Assembly (NCBI GenBank): GCA_951640195.1
Contig: OX621170.1
Span: forward strand, 1,984,001-2,048,000
Direction: 5' to 3'
Length of the DNA stretch: 64,000 nucleotides
DNA from: Porpolomopsis calyptriformis
Lineage: Eukaryota > Basidiomycota > Agaricomycetes > Agaricales > Hygrophoraceae
Shown here: in pieces, positions 22,622 to 33,339 of the stretch
Position numbering within the stretch: position 1 is the first letter of the stretch
Layout: each line of letters begins with the position of its first letter
The notes under the pieces: model-generated
What the model saw: the letters and a program-made list of their open reading frames with translations, nothing else
Told to the model about the DNA's origin: nothing
Database searches by the model: none
Made by a program: the position numbers and the translations under genes

Positions 22622-25600
22622 ATGTTCACCGTTCTGGTTCGAGCAGCGACCTGCAGACGATGTCTATTGCTACAAGAATCATTTGGTCGTATCAACCGGT
22701 CCTTCGTTGTTTCTGCCACCAAAAACGCTCGTTGGTCTAACGTCTTGCGGTCACCACCATCCCCACCTCCGCCTCCACGATGGCTCAATTCAAAAAATGG
22801 ACAGGACTCGCCCCCGAAACAGCCTGTTTCGGAGGAAGGAAACGAGGAAGAGAATGATACAGAGTCCAATGAATCTACCCCTTCTTCCTCGTCCTCTATA
22901 GACTCAACATCCCAATCTTCCTCGCGCACTGGAAGTTCAGATTCCCCCGACTCACCTCCCACCCCACCACAAGATTCTTCCTCATCGTCATCAGCGCATG
23001 CTTCGTCCATCGCTAAACAGTCCGTTCCAGATGTCTACCCCCAAGTCCTAGCGCTCCCCATTGCGCGCCGGCCACTCTTCCCTGGATTCTATAAAGCCGT
23101 TGTCGTGCGTAACCCGGCGGTCGTCGCCGCTATCAAGGAGATGATGAAGCGCGGCCAGCCATATGTTGGTGCCTTCCTCCTCAAGCAGGACACAGACAGC
23201 GACGTCATCACGGACGTGGACGCCGTGCATTCCGTCGGCGTGTTTGCACAGATCACAACCGTCTTCTCTGCGACATCGGCCGCTGGTAGCACTGGCACGG
23301 GGAAGGAGGAAGAGGAGGAGGGGTTGACCGCTGTATTGTATCCGCATCGGAGGATCAAGCTTGTTAACTTGCTCAAGGCTGGAAATGCCAGGATTGAGCA
23401 CCTCGGAAAGGGTGAGCAGCAGCAGCAGCAGCAGCAACTAGAGACCCCCCCGCCTTCACCGCAAGTCCATTCAGGTACGTCTTTACTTTTTAAAGCCACC
23501 GCATTTCAAACACCCGCCCGGCCCCACCAGGGCCTCTCCAAACATCCTTCCTTCACAAGCACGCTATTTCCATCGTCCAGGTCGAGAACCTCGTCACCGA
23601 GCCGTACAACAAGGACGACCAATACATCCGCGCCTTTATGTCAGAGATCGTGTCCGTGTTCAAGGATATCGCGCAGCTCAACCCGCTCTTCCGCGACCAG
23701 ATCACTAACTTCTCGATAAACCAAGTCGCCGCCAACGTCTTTGACGAGCCAGATAAGCTCGCCGACTTTGCCGCTGCCGTGTCGACCGGGGACGTGGGCG
23801 AGCTTCAAGACGTGCTCGAGAGCCTCGTCGTAGACGACCGGCTCCGAAAAGCGTTGCTCGTACTCAAGAAGGAGTTGATAAACGCGCAGCTGCAGAGCAA
23901 GCTCTCGCGCGATGTAGATAGCAAAATCGCCAAACGCCAGCGTGAGTACTACCTGATGGAGCAGCTGAAGGGGATAAAGAAGGAGTTGGGGATGGAGAGC
24001 GACGGGAAGGATAAGCTGGTTGAGAAGTTTAGGGAGCGGGCGGCCGCTCTGAAGATGCCAGAAGTGGTGAGGAAGGTGTTTGATGAGGAGATTAATAAAT
24101 TGGTCGGTCTCGAGCCCGCCGCTTCGGAGGCAAACGTCACTCGGAATTATCTCGAATGGCTCACACAGGTACATCCTTCCACACAAACCTTTGTAAAAAT
24201 TTTATTTTGTCTACACAGATACCATGGGGCCAACACTCTCCAGAGAACTTTTCTATCTTGCACGCACAGACCGTGCTCGACGCAGACCATTACGGGCTTA
24301 AAGATCTCAAGGATAGGATCCTCGAGTTTCTTGCTGTCGGGAAACTGCGCGGGACAGTGCAAGGGAAGATCATCTGCCTTGTTGGCCCGCCAGGCGTTGG
24401 GAAGACGTCGATCGGTAAGTCTGTCGCGAGGGCGCTTGAGCGGCGGTTTTTTAGATTTTCGGTTGGGGGTTTGACGGATGTCGCGGAGATCAAGGGACAC
24501 CGGAGGACTTATGTTGGGTCCGTGTTTCATTTTGTTCTCTTCTTTCCTGGGTTTATTTGTTGATCGTTTTCTGTGTAGAGCTCTACCAGGCAAGATCATT
24601 CAAGCATTGAAACGCGTCGGAACCGAGAACCCGCTCATCCTTATCGATGAGGTGGACAAAATTGGGCGAGGAATTAACGGAGACCCTGCCAGTGCACTCC
24701 TCGAGATGCTCGATCCGGAGCAGAATAATAGTTTCCTCGATCACTAGTGCGTTTCCGTTATTACTCCCTCACTCTTTGCTTTCTCATGTACCAATAGCAT
24801 GGACGTCCCCGTTGACCTCTCTCATGTTCTCTTTGTCTGCACCGCAAACACCGTTGACACTATCCCAGCGGCACTTCTCGACCGCATGGAAGTGCTCGAG
24901 GTGAGCGGATACGTCTCGGAGGAAAAGTCGGTTATTGCAGAACGGTATCTTGGTCCGCAAGCTAAGGACGCGTCTGGTTTGGCCAATGCCGATGTGTTGA
25001 TCGAGCCTGAGACGGTGGATGTGCTGATCAAATATTATTGTAGGGAGAGTGGGGTGAGGAATTTGAAGAAACATATTGAGAAGGTCGTTTTTTTTTTCCT
25101 TCCATATGGTTTGGTGCTTACTTGATATTTACTTAGATTTATAGGAAGGCTGCGTTGAAGCTAGTTCGGGATCTTGGCGAGGATGTATTCCCGGAACCAC
25201 TCGCCGCGTCCGAATCCGACTCGGGTGCGGCGATAGAATCACAAGGGAACTCGCTACCAAGCCTCGATCTTCCTTTGGGCTCCTCGACCGATCCCTCCAC
25301 CACTGCCTCGTCCTCGATGGAAACAGAGATGGGAACGGGATCAGGGGCGAGCGGTTCTGCACAGGGCACGGAGGAAAGTAATGGGGTGACGACGCAAGAG
25401 CGCCAGCCACTGGTCGTGCCTTCTACAGTGCACGTGCGAATCACGCCAGAGACACTCAAGGATTACGTTGGGCCGCCGGTGTATCAGAAGGACCGGATAT
25501 ACAATGGCACGACGATACCCCCCCCTGGGGTAAGCACTGGTTTGGGGTATTTGGGGAATGGATCAGGATCTGTGATGCCTGTTGAAGCTATGGTGGGTGT

Positions 25601-26260
25601 ATTTCGGTTTCATTTGTTGGTTCTATGTTTATTATTCAACCTTTATACTCGCAGAGCATGCCAGGGAAGGGCGGATTACAGCTTACTGGGAAACTTGGGG
25701 AGGTGATTCGAGAGAGCGCACAGATTGGTCTGAGCTGGGTGAAGAGCCATGCATTCGAGTTGGGGATCACGAAAGAGCCCGGGGAACAATTCCTGGCGGA
25801 CCGAGACGTGCATGTGCATATGCCTGAGGGGAGTATCGGGAAGGAAGGGCCGAGTGCCGGGACGGCTATTTTGTCCGCACTGGTGTCACTATTCACAAGG
25901 ACGAGGATTGATCCTGATATCGGTGAGTACATTCTCGGCACTTTTTTTTTTTTTTTTTTTTTTTTTTTGCTTGGCTTGACTCTGTTGGATTTAGCGATGA
26001 CAGGGGAAATCTCACTCGTTGGGCAGGTGTTGCCAGTTGGGGGACTAAAGGAGAAGATCCTCGCTGCTCACAGGGCGGGTATCAAAACTATCATCGCCCC
26101 TGCGGCGAACCGAGCTGATATAGAAGAGAATGTCCCGGCGAGCGTGAAGACGGGTATCAGGTTCGTGTATGTGGAGGATGTGAAGGAGGTGCTGAAGGAG
26201 GTGTTTCGAGGGGAGGATGTTGTACGGAAGTGGGAAGAAGACTTGCTGCTGGACCGGTGA
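22622..26260 (+). CDS. PIM1: Mitochondrial Lon protease (Pim1-like)
   Basis: This ATP-dependent serine protease clears damaged matrix proteins. The N-terminus is basic and Ser/Arg-rich, as in a mitochondrial presequence, then a long Ser/Pro/Glu linker precedes the substrate-binding domain ([20 protein letters not shown]). Exons then give [17 protein letters not shown], the Walker A motif [15 protein letters not shown] (about 24.39 kb), [17 protein letters not shown], Walker [12 protein letters not shown] (about 24.64 kb) and the protease domain. There, [15 protein letters not shown] leads to the catalytic Ser in [12 protein letters not shown] (about 25.85 kb) and the catalytic Lys in [16 protein letters not shown] (about 26.05 kb). 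It ends LLLDR at TGA 26258-26260. A Ser/Thr-rich insert lies between the ATPase and protease parts (about 25.19-25.42 kb), and a CAG run encodes seven Gln at about 23.42 kb. About nine exons; one intron carries a long poly(T) tract near 25.95 kb. Confidence 0.95.
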
Positions 26261-26476
26261 AGGAAGAGGTGTGTTGTGTTCACCTTAATCGCTTTTTTTT
26301 TTTCGTTCCGTTGTTGTTAGATGGTGGCCTCTAAATTTCCTTTTTGTTTATAGCAGCATATAAATTTGTATCGTATTAGCACGGTTATTATATAGAACAA
26401 CACCCACCTCAAACCCAATAAGTAGTAGAATTTATTTAAATAATAACCGAGAATATTAGCCCAACGATGTTCTCTT

Positions 26477-29003
26477 CTAGAAGTCGTCACCGTCCTCTCC
26501 ACCCTTGTCCAATCCGGCACTCCATACAGTACTGCCACTTTCACCACTTTTCTTGCTCCTCCTGCTCCTCCCCTCTCCAAGCGCGCTCCGAGATGGCATA
26601 TCGGTGAACCCACCGGGAGCTCCTCGGGCTATCTCCGCGGTCAGATACCGCTCATGTGCATCCAAAGCGGCCAGTGACTCCTCCGCTTCAGCCTGTCTCA
26701 AGGCTTCCGTTGTCAAATTAGAAGTGGGGGTATCCAAACCGAGGCCGAACCGTGTGTTGTTGTTGTTGGGATTCTGGTCGTGCAGGGAAGAATGTATTGA
26801 GTTCGATGAGGTATCGGAATTCGCTGTGGTTGAACGTGACCGGAAAAAAGAAAATCGAGATAGGTTGTTGGTAGCCGTTGATGGTGTAGCGGGCGAAGAC
26901 GGGTATTTAGAGGTGGGAGTCATGGCGGGTGAGGAAGGCGTCACCGTGGCGGGTTCGGGTTTGATGCCCATTAATTTCATCGCTGCGTTTAATCGTTCCC
27001 TTTCCCTTCTATCCTCGTCGTCCTCCTGTGTCTCTAGTTTCCGGGCACCGGTGACGGAATTCGTTCCAGGTTTCAATGTCAATGGACGCAAACTCGGGTT
27101 TTCTGTTTTTTTCTCTACGTTGAACACCGAGAAGCTTTTCCAATCAAAGGAAAGAGAGCGGCGGTTGGACTTTGGAGGAGGAGGGGCGGCCATAATCAGG
27201 GTCTTTGGGGCGGCCGGTTGTGGTGATGAAGATCCAAATCTAAACGAGTCCAATGCGGGCATTGGACTTGACGAAGAGCGGCTGACCATGAGAGATTGTG
27301 GGCGGGTGTTTCGTGCCTTGCTATTTGCAGGAGGCTTCTTGTCCACAGGAGCTTTCTCGTCTGCCGAAAACCATGAAGTACTTGGAGAAGCTGTCTTTGG
27401 CACCGTTTGGGGCTGTTTATCGTAATCGACCGCAAGTACATGCTCGAAACCTTCTTGTGAGATGATCCTGTCGATGATCTTGGACGCGTAGAGTGACAGC
27501 GCCTTGTTTGCATCCTTGAGAGATTTGACCTCTGTCCGGAGCGCGTCAACGTCAGTGGTGGAGGTCGGTTGTTGAAGGCCTTGACCGCCTTCTGATAGTG
27601 AGGCCTTCTTATGATCCTTCTTATTTCGTTTGGTCTTTGAGGCAGGGCTTTCAACCGAGGGTCCAGCGAAAAGGTCCTTGCTCTCTGCTCGGCCGAGTTC
27701 AGCAGCGAGATCGAGTCCGGGCCCAGTGATGGGCAGATCAGCGAGAGACTCGCCGCGAGCTTTGGACGCGGACCCAGATCGTTTCCGTGTCGTTTCTCCT
27801 CGACGACGACGAGGTAAAGAGGCCGGAACGTCAGTGATGGACGGTTGGGGACCGGTTTCACTCTCTTGTTCGAAGGGTTCTTCTGGCATTTCATCTACTC
27901 GGTCAAGCGTGCTACGACCAATGCTCCTAGTACTTCCGGCATCTCCACTGTCGTTGTCGCTGCCGTCGTCGCCTTCGTCGCCCTCACTAGAAGCGTGACC
28001 GTCGACTTGCCTTGAGACATCAAACTGTCCACTCAGCGTCCTCTCTCGTAAGAGAATCATGTAGCTTTCGTTTTCTTCTTGCAATTCGTGGTTGACTCTC
28101 TTAAGGTCGACAAGTTGGGTTTGTAGGAGCACGAGAGTGCTCTGGAGAGAGGAGTAGGAGGTGGAGAGAGTGGACAGTTCTAGTCGGAGAGAAGTCATTT
28201 CAGCGGGTTCAGTTTCGGGGTCACCGAGCTCCTGCGCCGGACTTTTAGGAAGTTCGCGAGAATGATCGCCTTCATTTTCGCCTTCAGATTGGTCTGCTTC
28301 AAATTCATGTTCCGGAGTGGGTGACGCGAGGTCGGGTTGTTTTCGCGCCTGCGTAAGTGATTGGATGCGAGATTTTAGATGATGTTCGTTGTCATAAAAG
28401 GCCTGGCGTTCAGCTTCGAAGGTTGCGGTCTGCCAAACGAGTGATTCGTGAGCGAGGGCAAAAACTAGTTGAAGATGGGATACCTCACCTGCCCGTCATA
28501 TCTTCGTTGTAAGTCTCTCTTCTCCTTTTCTAGTTCACGGACTTGTTGCCTTATTTTCTCCGTGACCTCTATGCGGGCAGCCATCTCATCTTCTAACCGC
28601 CTGTGGTCGGCATAAAGCTCGTTTATTCTAGTTTCTGCGGCATTGAGAGAGGAGGAAAGCTGGACGTTGTCTGCAGTGAGCGTAACGATTGTTTTATCCT
28701 TGTCTTGCAAGTAAACGAGAAGCTTTGGATGAGGTGAGTATTAGAAAAGGTGGAGAACAAAAAATGGATACAAACCTCCTCCTTCTTCTCCGTTTCCTTC
28801 TTCAGAGCGGCAGAGAGTGTATCCGTGGCATCATGGACTTGAGTGCCCCGTTGTGAGGGAGGTGATGGTTTTAAAGATTGTCGACGTGCTGTTGTTGAGA
28901 CGCTACCCTGAGAAGCATTGGACAGACGGGTAGAACCTGTGGAAAAACGGGTAGACTGCGGAGGTGAAGTCGGTCGCCTCGAAGTTGTGGATGGGGTAGC
29001 CAT
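26477..29003 (-). CDS. Long coiled-coil protein, possibly Uds1-like
   Basis: The chosen start at 29003 gives MATPSTTSRRPTSPPQSTRF; an in-frame M at 29039 is an alternative. A Ser/Thr-rich N-terminus is followed by coiled coils (LLVYLQDKDKTIVTLTADNV; RIEVTEKIRQQVRELEKEKR; ELSTLSTSYSSLQSTLVLLQ), an acidic DDGSDNDSGD tract, and near 27.45 kb the conserved motif ALSLYASKIIDRIISQEGF. I know this last motif from a set of fungal coiled-coil proteins variously named as M-protein-repeat or Uds1-like; the assignment is tentative. The C-terminal part is low complexity with a short predicted helix (ETQEDDEDRRERERLNAAMK), ending GGEDGDDF at TAG 26477-26479. Probably a scaffold of the cell cortex, septum or traffic machinery; no catalytic motif is seen. 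About four exons. Confidence 0.75.
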
Positions 29004-29375
29004 GTCCAAAGAGCCAGGAATGAAACATGTCACGGTCAAGTCACGGGTCGATCACTACACACAATTTCAGCTGGACTGAAGAAGGGCCGACTGCCGGCAC
29101 ACAACCTTACTTGTATGAAAAAAATAAAGTGTTGTCATTCAGTACAATAGTTCGGATCAACTCAGGTGGGTTAAAACTGGCTTGGAGACCTTGCAAGCAA
29201 GGTAACAAAACAGCCAAACAGGCCCGAGCTGAACCCAGCTGATTTCAGTTGTCGAGCCTTTACTGCCATGTGAGTCTGTCAGCTGACGGACTTTTCACTG
29301 GGCATGAACCCTCGTCAAAAGCGACCCATTGAACCTCCACTCAACAATTGACCTGCTACTTAATGCAAAATCGAA
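29004..29375. other. Intergenic, boundary of the accessory block
   Basis: This is the promoter region of the coiled-coil gene and the start of the AT-richer, repeat-rich half. No gene seen. Confidence 0.4.
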
Positions 29376-29623
29376 ATGGAGAGTGATTCCGAAACTGGCC
29401 CTAGTGTTGACCTGCATGCTCCTGCGGTGGTGGCCAATGGTGAGACTTATTCTTTTTCTCTGTGATCATTCTCATAACTCGACACGAAGCAGCACCACTA
29501 GAGCCACTGGAAGTTGTACCCAATGATCTCGACAATGCCTTCCACGCTTCCCTCAACCAGAAAGTGCAACTTGCAATGGAAGTCTTACACGTACCCCACT
29601 CAACCAAGCTCCCCTCTCTATGA
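29376..29623 (+). CDS. Small two-exon hypothetical gene or gene fragment
   Basis: ATG at 29376 encodes MESDSETGPSVDLHAPAVVA, with an intron 29440-29492 (GTGAGA..AAGCAG) leading in frame to PLEPLEVVPNDLDNAFHASL and ending HSTKLPSL at TGA 29621-29623 (about 65 residues). The clean splice supports translation at some point. No family was recognised. The abrupt stop just before a repeat tract suggests it may be the 5' part of a longer gene cut short. Confidence 0.35.
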
Positions 29624-29659
29624 GGGTCCAAATTGGACAAATTGTTCTTAACTTCAATG

Positions 29660-30135
29660 CACCAGTGCATGTTTGGCCTGCAGCAGATGCGCACTAGTGC
29701 GCATTTGTATGCATTAATGCGCATTAGTGCAAATTTGGCCTGCATCAGATGCACACTAGTGTGCATTAGTGCAAACTTGGCTTGCATCAGATGCGCACCA
29801 GTGTGCATTAGTGCATATCTGGTGCAAAGTTAGCTTGCATCTCATGCAAGCCAAATTTGCATTAATGCAGGTTTAGCTTGCATTTAATGCGCACCTTATG
29901 CAAGCTATATTTGCACTAGTGCATGCTACATAGTATTACCCTTATAGTATGCATTACTGCATCAGTACAGTTGTGCACACTAGTGCGCATTAGTGCATAT
30001 TAGTACACATTAATGTGCATTAGTGCAGATTAGTGCAGATTAGTGCGCATCAGTGTGCATTAGTGCATATCAGTGCATAGTAGTACATATTTAGTGCGCA
30101 TTAGTGCACATCAGTGCATAGTAGTACATACACCT
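29660..30135. repeat. Degenerate short-unit repeat (TTAGTGCGCA type)
   Basis: The tract is built from variants of a roughly 10-bp word such as GTGCATTAGT, GCGCATTAGT and GTGCATATCAGT, many with the palindrome TGCGCA or TGCATTAATGCA. In its first part a larger unit of about 45-60 bp (GCCTGCATCAGATGCGCACT and what follows) repeats around 29679, 29739 and 29779. Frames through it are repeat artefacts (His, Ala, Cys and Ile rich). Confidence 0.8.
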
Positions 30136-30275
30136 TATGTTCTCAGGTATGTGACACACATCGGACCAGTCCGATATGTGCTAATGATATTCATTTATCC
30201 ATGCTCATACACCCTATGTTTACAGGTATGTGACACACATCAGACCGGTCCGATATGCGCTGTTTGTATTCATTC
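30128..30275. repeat. Tandem duplication of about 80 bp with a GGACC/GGTCC dyad
   Basis: Copy 1 (about 30128-30192) and copy 2 (about 30207-30275) share ATACACCxTATGTT, CAGGTATGTGACACACATC and a dyad: CGGACCAGTCCG in copy 1 and AGACCGGTCCG in copy 2. It directly follows the short-unit repeat. Confidence 0.75.
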
Positions 30276-30285
30276 TTTCTTATCA

Positions 30286-30885
30286 GGTCGGGCTCATTCC
30301 TCTGGTGATCGTTCTCATAGCGAGGACGACTTCAATTCCACCAAGCTTCTTGTTTCCAAGACAGGTATATCTGGTCATCATCTATCTCTCTCTTTCGTTT
30401 ATCTTATTCTATTCAGCTAAAGGCAAGGCATCCGTTAAACAACAAGTTATTGGTTTGTCTATTTATTTGTTGTTTGTGTTACTTTTACCCTAACCCTTCC
30501 CTCTCTTTCAGCAACTCGCTCCGCCACAACTCGCGCATCCTCAGCGTCAGCCCCCTCCGCACCTGCTCACTTTAACTTCACTCCGATCACAAAGTCAGTC
30601 ACAAACCCTCTGGTCTCTAAGACTACCAAGGCACCCTCCCACAAATGCACACATAGCTCCCCTGGTATCTTACCACACTTTCATATTTATATTTTTATCT
30701 CTAATACTTTTTATACTTTTTATTCTCTAGAATCTAAATCTAAATCGTTGGCATCCTCTAAGCGCATGAAGTCCAAGCCAGTTGTTGAGGAAAATGAGGA
30801 TGAGAATGAGGATGAGGATGAGGATGAGGCTTATAGTGAGGAGGATGAGGATGATGACATGGTTGATGACATTGCTGGAATGTAG
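30286..30885 (+). CDS. Hypothetical basic/acidic-tailed protein (5' end uncertain)
   Basis: Four plus-strand exons with plausible GT/AG introns encode GRAHSSGDRSHSEDDFNSTK, GKASVKQQV, ATRSATTRASSASAPSAPAH, then SKSLASSKRMKSKPVVEENE and a Glu/Asp tail ending MVDDIAGM at TAG 30883-30885. The protein is disordered: Ser/Arg-rich, then Lys-rich, then strongly acidic, as in many nuclear chaperone-like or chromatin-bound proteins, but no domain is seen. The first exon is not certain; an upstream exon could lie before the repeat tract (the MESDSE exon at 29376). Confidence 0.4.
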
Positions 30886-31351
30886 CAATCGGACTTGGAA
30901 CGTAGCACTCAGACTCGGATTCTATCCACTTGTACCACATCTATGTACTCTTCTTCTTTTTGTCTATGTCTTTCCTTCTTTTCTATGTCCTTTATGCCTT
31001 TTATGCCTTGTATGCCGATATTCTTGTGCAATTTTACATTTGCATTATACCATTGAATTTACTTTGCGCTATACTACACAAGTCAAAACACACCTTTGCG
31101 TTCTGCTTCACCATCTTCACTCTCATTCACTTATCCGTCTACTCTACTCTCACCATTCATTAAATCATTAATCATGGTTGGGTACTTACCTCCATCCTTT
31201 TTTACTCACTGTCTTTCACTCATTCATCCTTGATCCAGTTCATCATCCAGACTTCCCACCTCCTAGCCTCAACGTAATTTTTTCACTTGCCTCATGCAAG
31301 CTGTTCTATCTCTTCTTTGGTTACACATTAATTTACACTCTTTTTAGCCCC

Positions 31352-33055
31352 CGTGAAACTCAATCTGTCGATAATAAACCCTCTGCACCTCAAGATCCTT
31401 TCCTTCTCGAAAATGTGCCAGAGGACCTTCTTCCTGAAGACCCTCTTCCCCAAGAAGATATCATGCATGCTCTGTTTTCTAGCGCTGACAGAGATGGTAA
31501 TTCATTACGAACGTTCAATATGATGCCAGTCCATTCTATGAAGTTGTCAACATTAAAATTGCATTATGAACGATCTCACTCCAATGTTGCCCTCCAATCT
31601 CTCTTTCGTCGGACTCGTGTTGTCGTGGATGAAGAGTCCTCCTTCCGTCATAACAATCCGAATCTCCTCTGGGACGCATCTCACCATTTTCTTGATTATC
31701 TTCTCATTGTTCCACATGGCATCGGTATCGATGTTTGCATCCCGAATGTTGCTGTCGACCATAACTACTCTCTCATCCTCGACCTCCACAATCCCATCTG
31801 TCAGTTCAAGCCCAAGTTCGGTAAACTCGGCTTTTCACCCGAACGGAGAATGCTTTACATAGGCACATGCCGAAATGATGAGGTTTGGCTTGCCATGGCC
31901 CCGTGCTCCACCCTCAATGATAATGATGACACTGAGCCAGATACCTTCCGTAAACCTGGAATGAATACAGCTCTCCTATCACGGTACTACAAATCACTCG
32001 TACTATTCTTTGCTTCGCTTCTCTCCAAATTTCCCCACTTGTATATCACGCTCCCACCTGAGACTTTATCGGAGGAGCTGGATACCATCAAAATAGCAGA
32101 CAGTTCCAACATTTTGTCTGTATCTCCTCTCAATTATCCCGATTATCATATTAACGAATCTCACTCATCACAGAGAATCTCAGTCCATCCAATTACCACT
32201 TGCCAATGTCAGAGAACTTCACGACGCAATCGCTACTCGCTATGAGAATTGGGTTGCAAGTACTCACGAGGATTGGAGGACGGATGAGTTTCTCGAAAAT
32301 AATGTGCCTATAGCCATTATATGTTGCTACGGACAAAATCAACCACTTGCGCAAGGGGAAGATGTGGACAGAGAGAGTCGGAATTGGTTCTATGAACGGA
32401 ACTATAAAAAAATGCGCTACATCTCTGTTGCGATTGCGACAGATATCACGTGAGTCCTGATGCAATTTATTGATATCCAGAACATTGGATTTCACATTAT
32501 CTTATGCACCACAGATGTAAGAAAGTTGAGTCTTGGGTTGATCTCAACCAACAGGATATTGCTGCGCGATATCCTCAATTATACGACACTCCGGATATAT
32601 CTAATACTGGCCGTGCTGAGGTGGATATTATCGAGACACCAACTACTGACGATGATGGAAACGAAATCAATGTGTACGATGAACAAGGATTCAGAGTCCC
32701 ATGTCGATCTGGAAGGAGCCGACGCAGCACGAAGCCATGCGGACTACTCATTAACCTTTCCACCGTCGATGACCTTTTCGTCGGACTTGATGACATGATG
32801 AACAATGCGATGGACCTTGACGCGGCAGATGAAACAGAGAAGGACACACCGAAGGTGACCTTATACCCACAGGCCTTGCTGAAAACGTACGGACACATAC
32901 AGGCTAATCAGATACCACCACACTTTAAAGCGACAATTGACGATATCCAAGGGCACCTTGAGATCCGCCCTGATGACGAGGATGAAACTCGGTTCCTCTC
33001 AGGCCCGATCGTCCTTGGGATGGCGTGTCAAGAATATAATGAGTTATCTCACTGA
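31352..33055 (+). CDS. Unknown lineage-specific protein
   Basis: The main exon runs from about 31352 (upstream end unclear; the frame is open from 31178) and reads DNKPSAPQDPFLLENVPEDL, then HGIGIDVCIPNVAVDHNYSL and PGMNTALLSRYYKSLVLFFA. A short intron at about 32.11-32.18 kb (ending ATCACAG) leads into LANVRELHDAIATRYENWVA and RNWFYERNYKKMRYISVAIA. A second intron at about 32.45-32.52 kb leads to KKVESWVDLNQQDIAARYPQ, a basic patch (PCRSGRSRRSTKPCGLL) and TGA 33053-33055. No known domain is recognised. The same frame continues beyond the stop with coding character (VRLTAALHEVQHGEVTSALA), so the stop may be recent. Confidence 0.55.
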
Positions 33056-33339
33056 GTCCGCCTGACAGCCGCCCTCCATGAAGTTCAACACGGAGAAGTC
33101 ACATCCGCTCTGGCTGGTGCTCATGCGCGGGATGGGTGGGCGAAAATAAAGCATTCGCAGATCAGGGACCCATTATCAACAAAATGACCAAAATGCTGGC
33201 ACAAAATTAATTCAAAATTCTTTGGGGGATCGTTAGGGCATCCCAATACAATCAGTTTAAGCCATAAATTAAAAAAATCGGTGGTCCCATTCTTGAGATA
33301 TATGTAAAATACTCCATTTATACCATTATGCAGCCCAGC
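33056..33339. other. Post-stop coding-like tail, then non-coding
   Basis: The first 120 bp continue the upstream reading frame past its TGA. The rest is AT-rich and leads into the tandem array. Confidence 0.4.

Noticed and set aside
22600..23010. Long minus-strand open frame opposite the Lon N-terminus
   Set aside because: It is antisense to the Ser/Pro-rich coding exon, whose codon bias keeps the opposite frame open.
25940..25970. Poly(T) tract as a retroposon tail
   Set aside because: It lies inside a Lon intron, with no flanking duplication or element body.
26505..27425. Long plus-strand open frame of 306 codons
   Set aside because: It lies opposite the low-complexity part of the minus-strand coiled-coil gene and has no motif.
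29633..29833. Open frames through the short-unit repeat
   Set aside because: They are simple translations of the 10-bp repeat and have no independent support.
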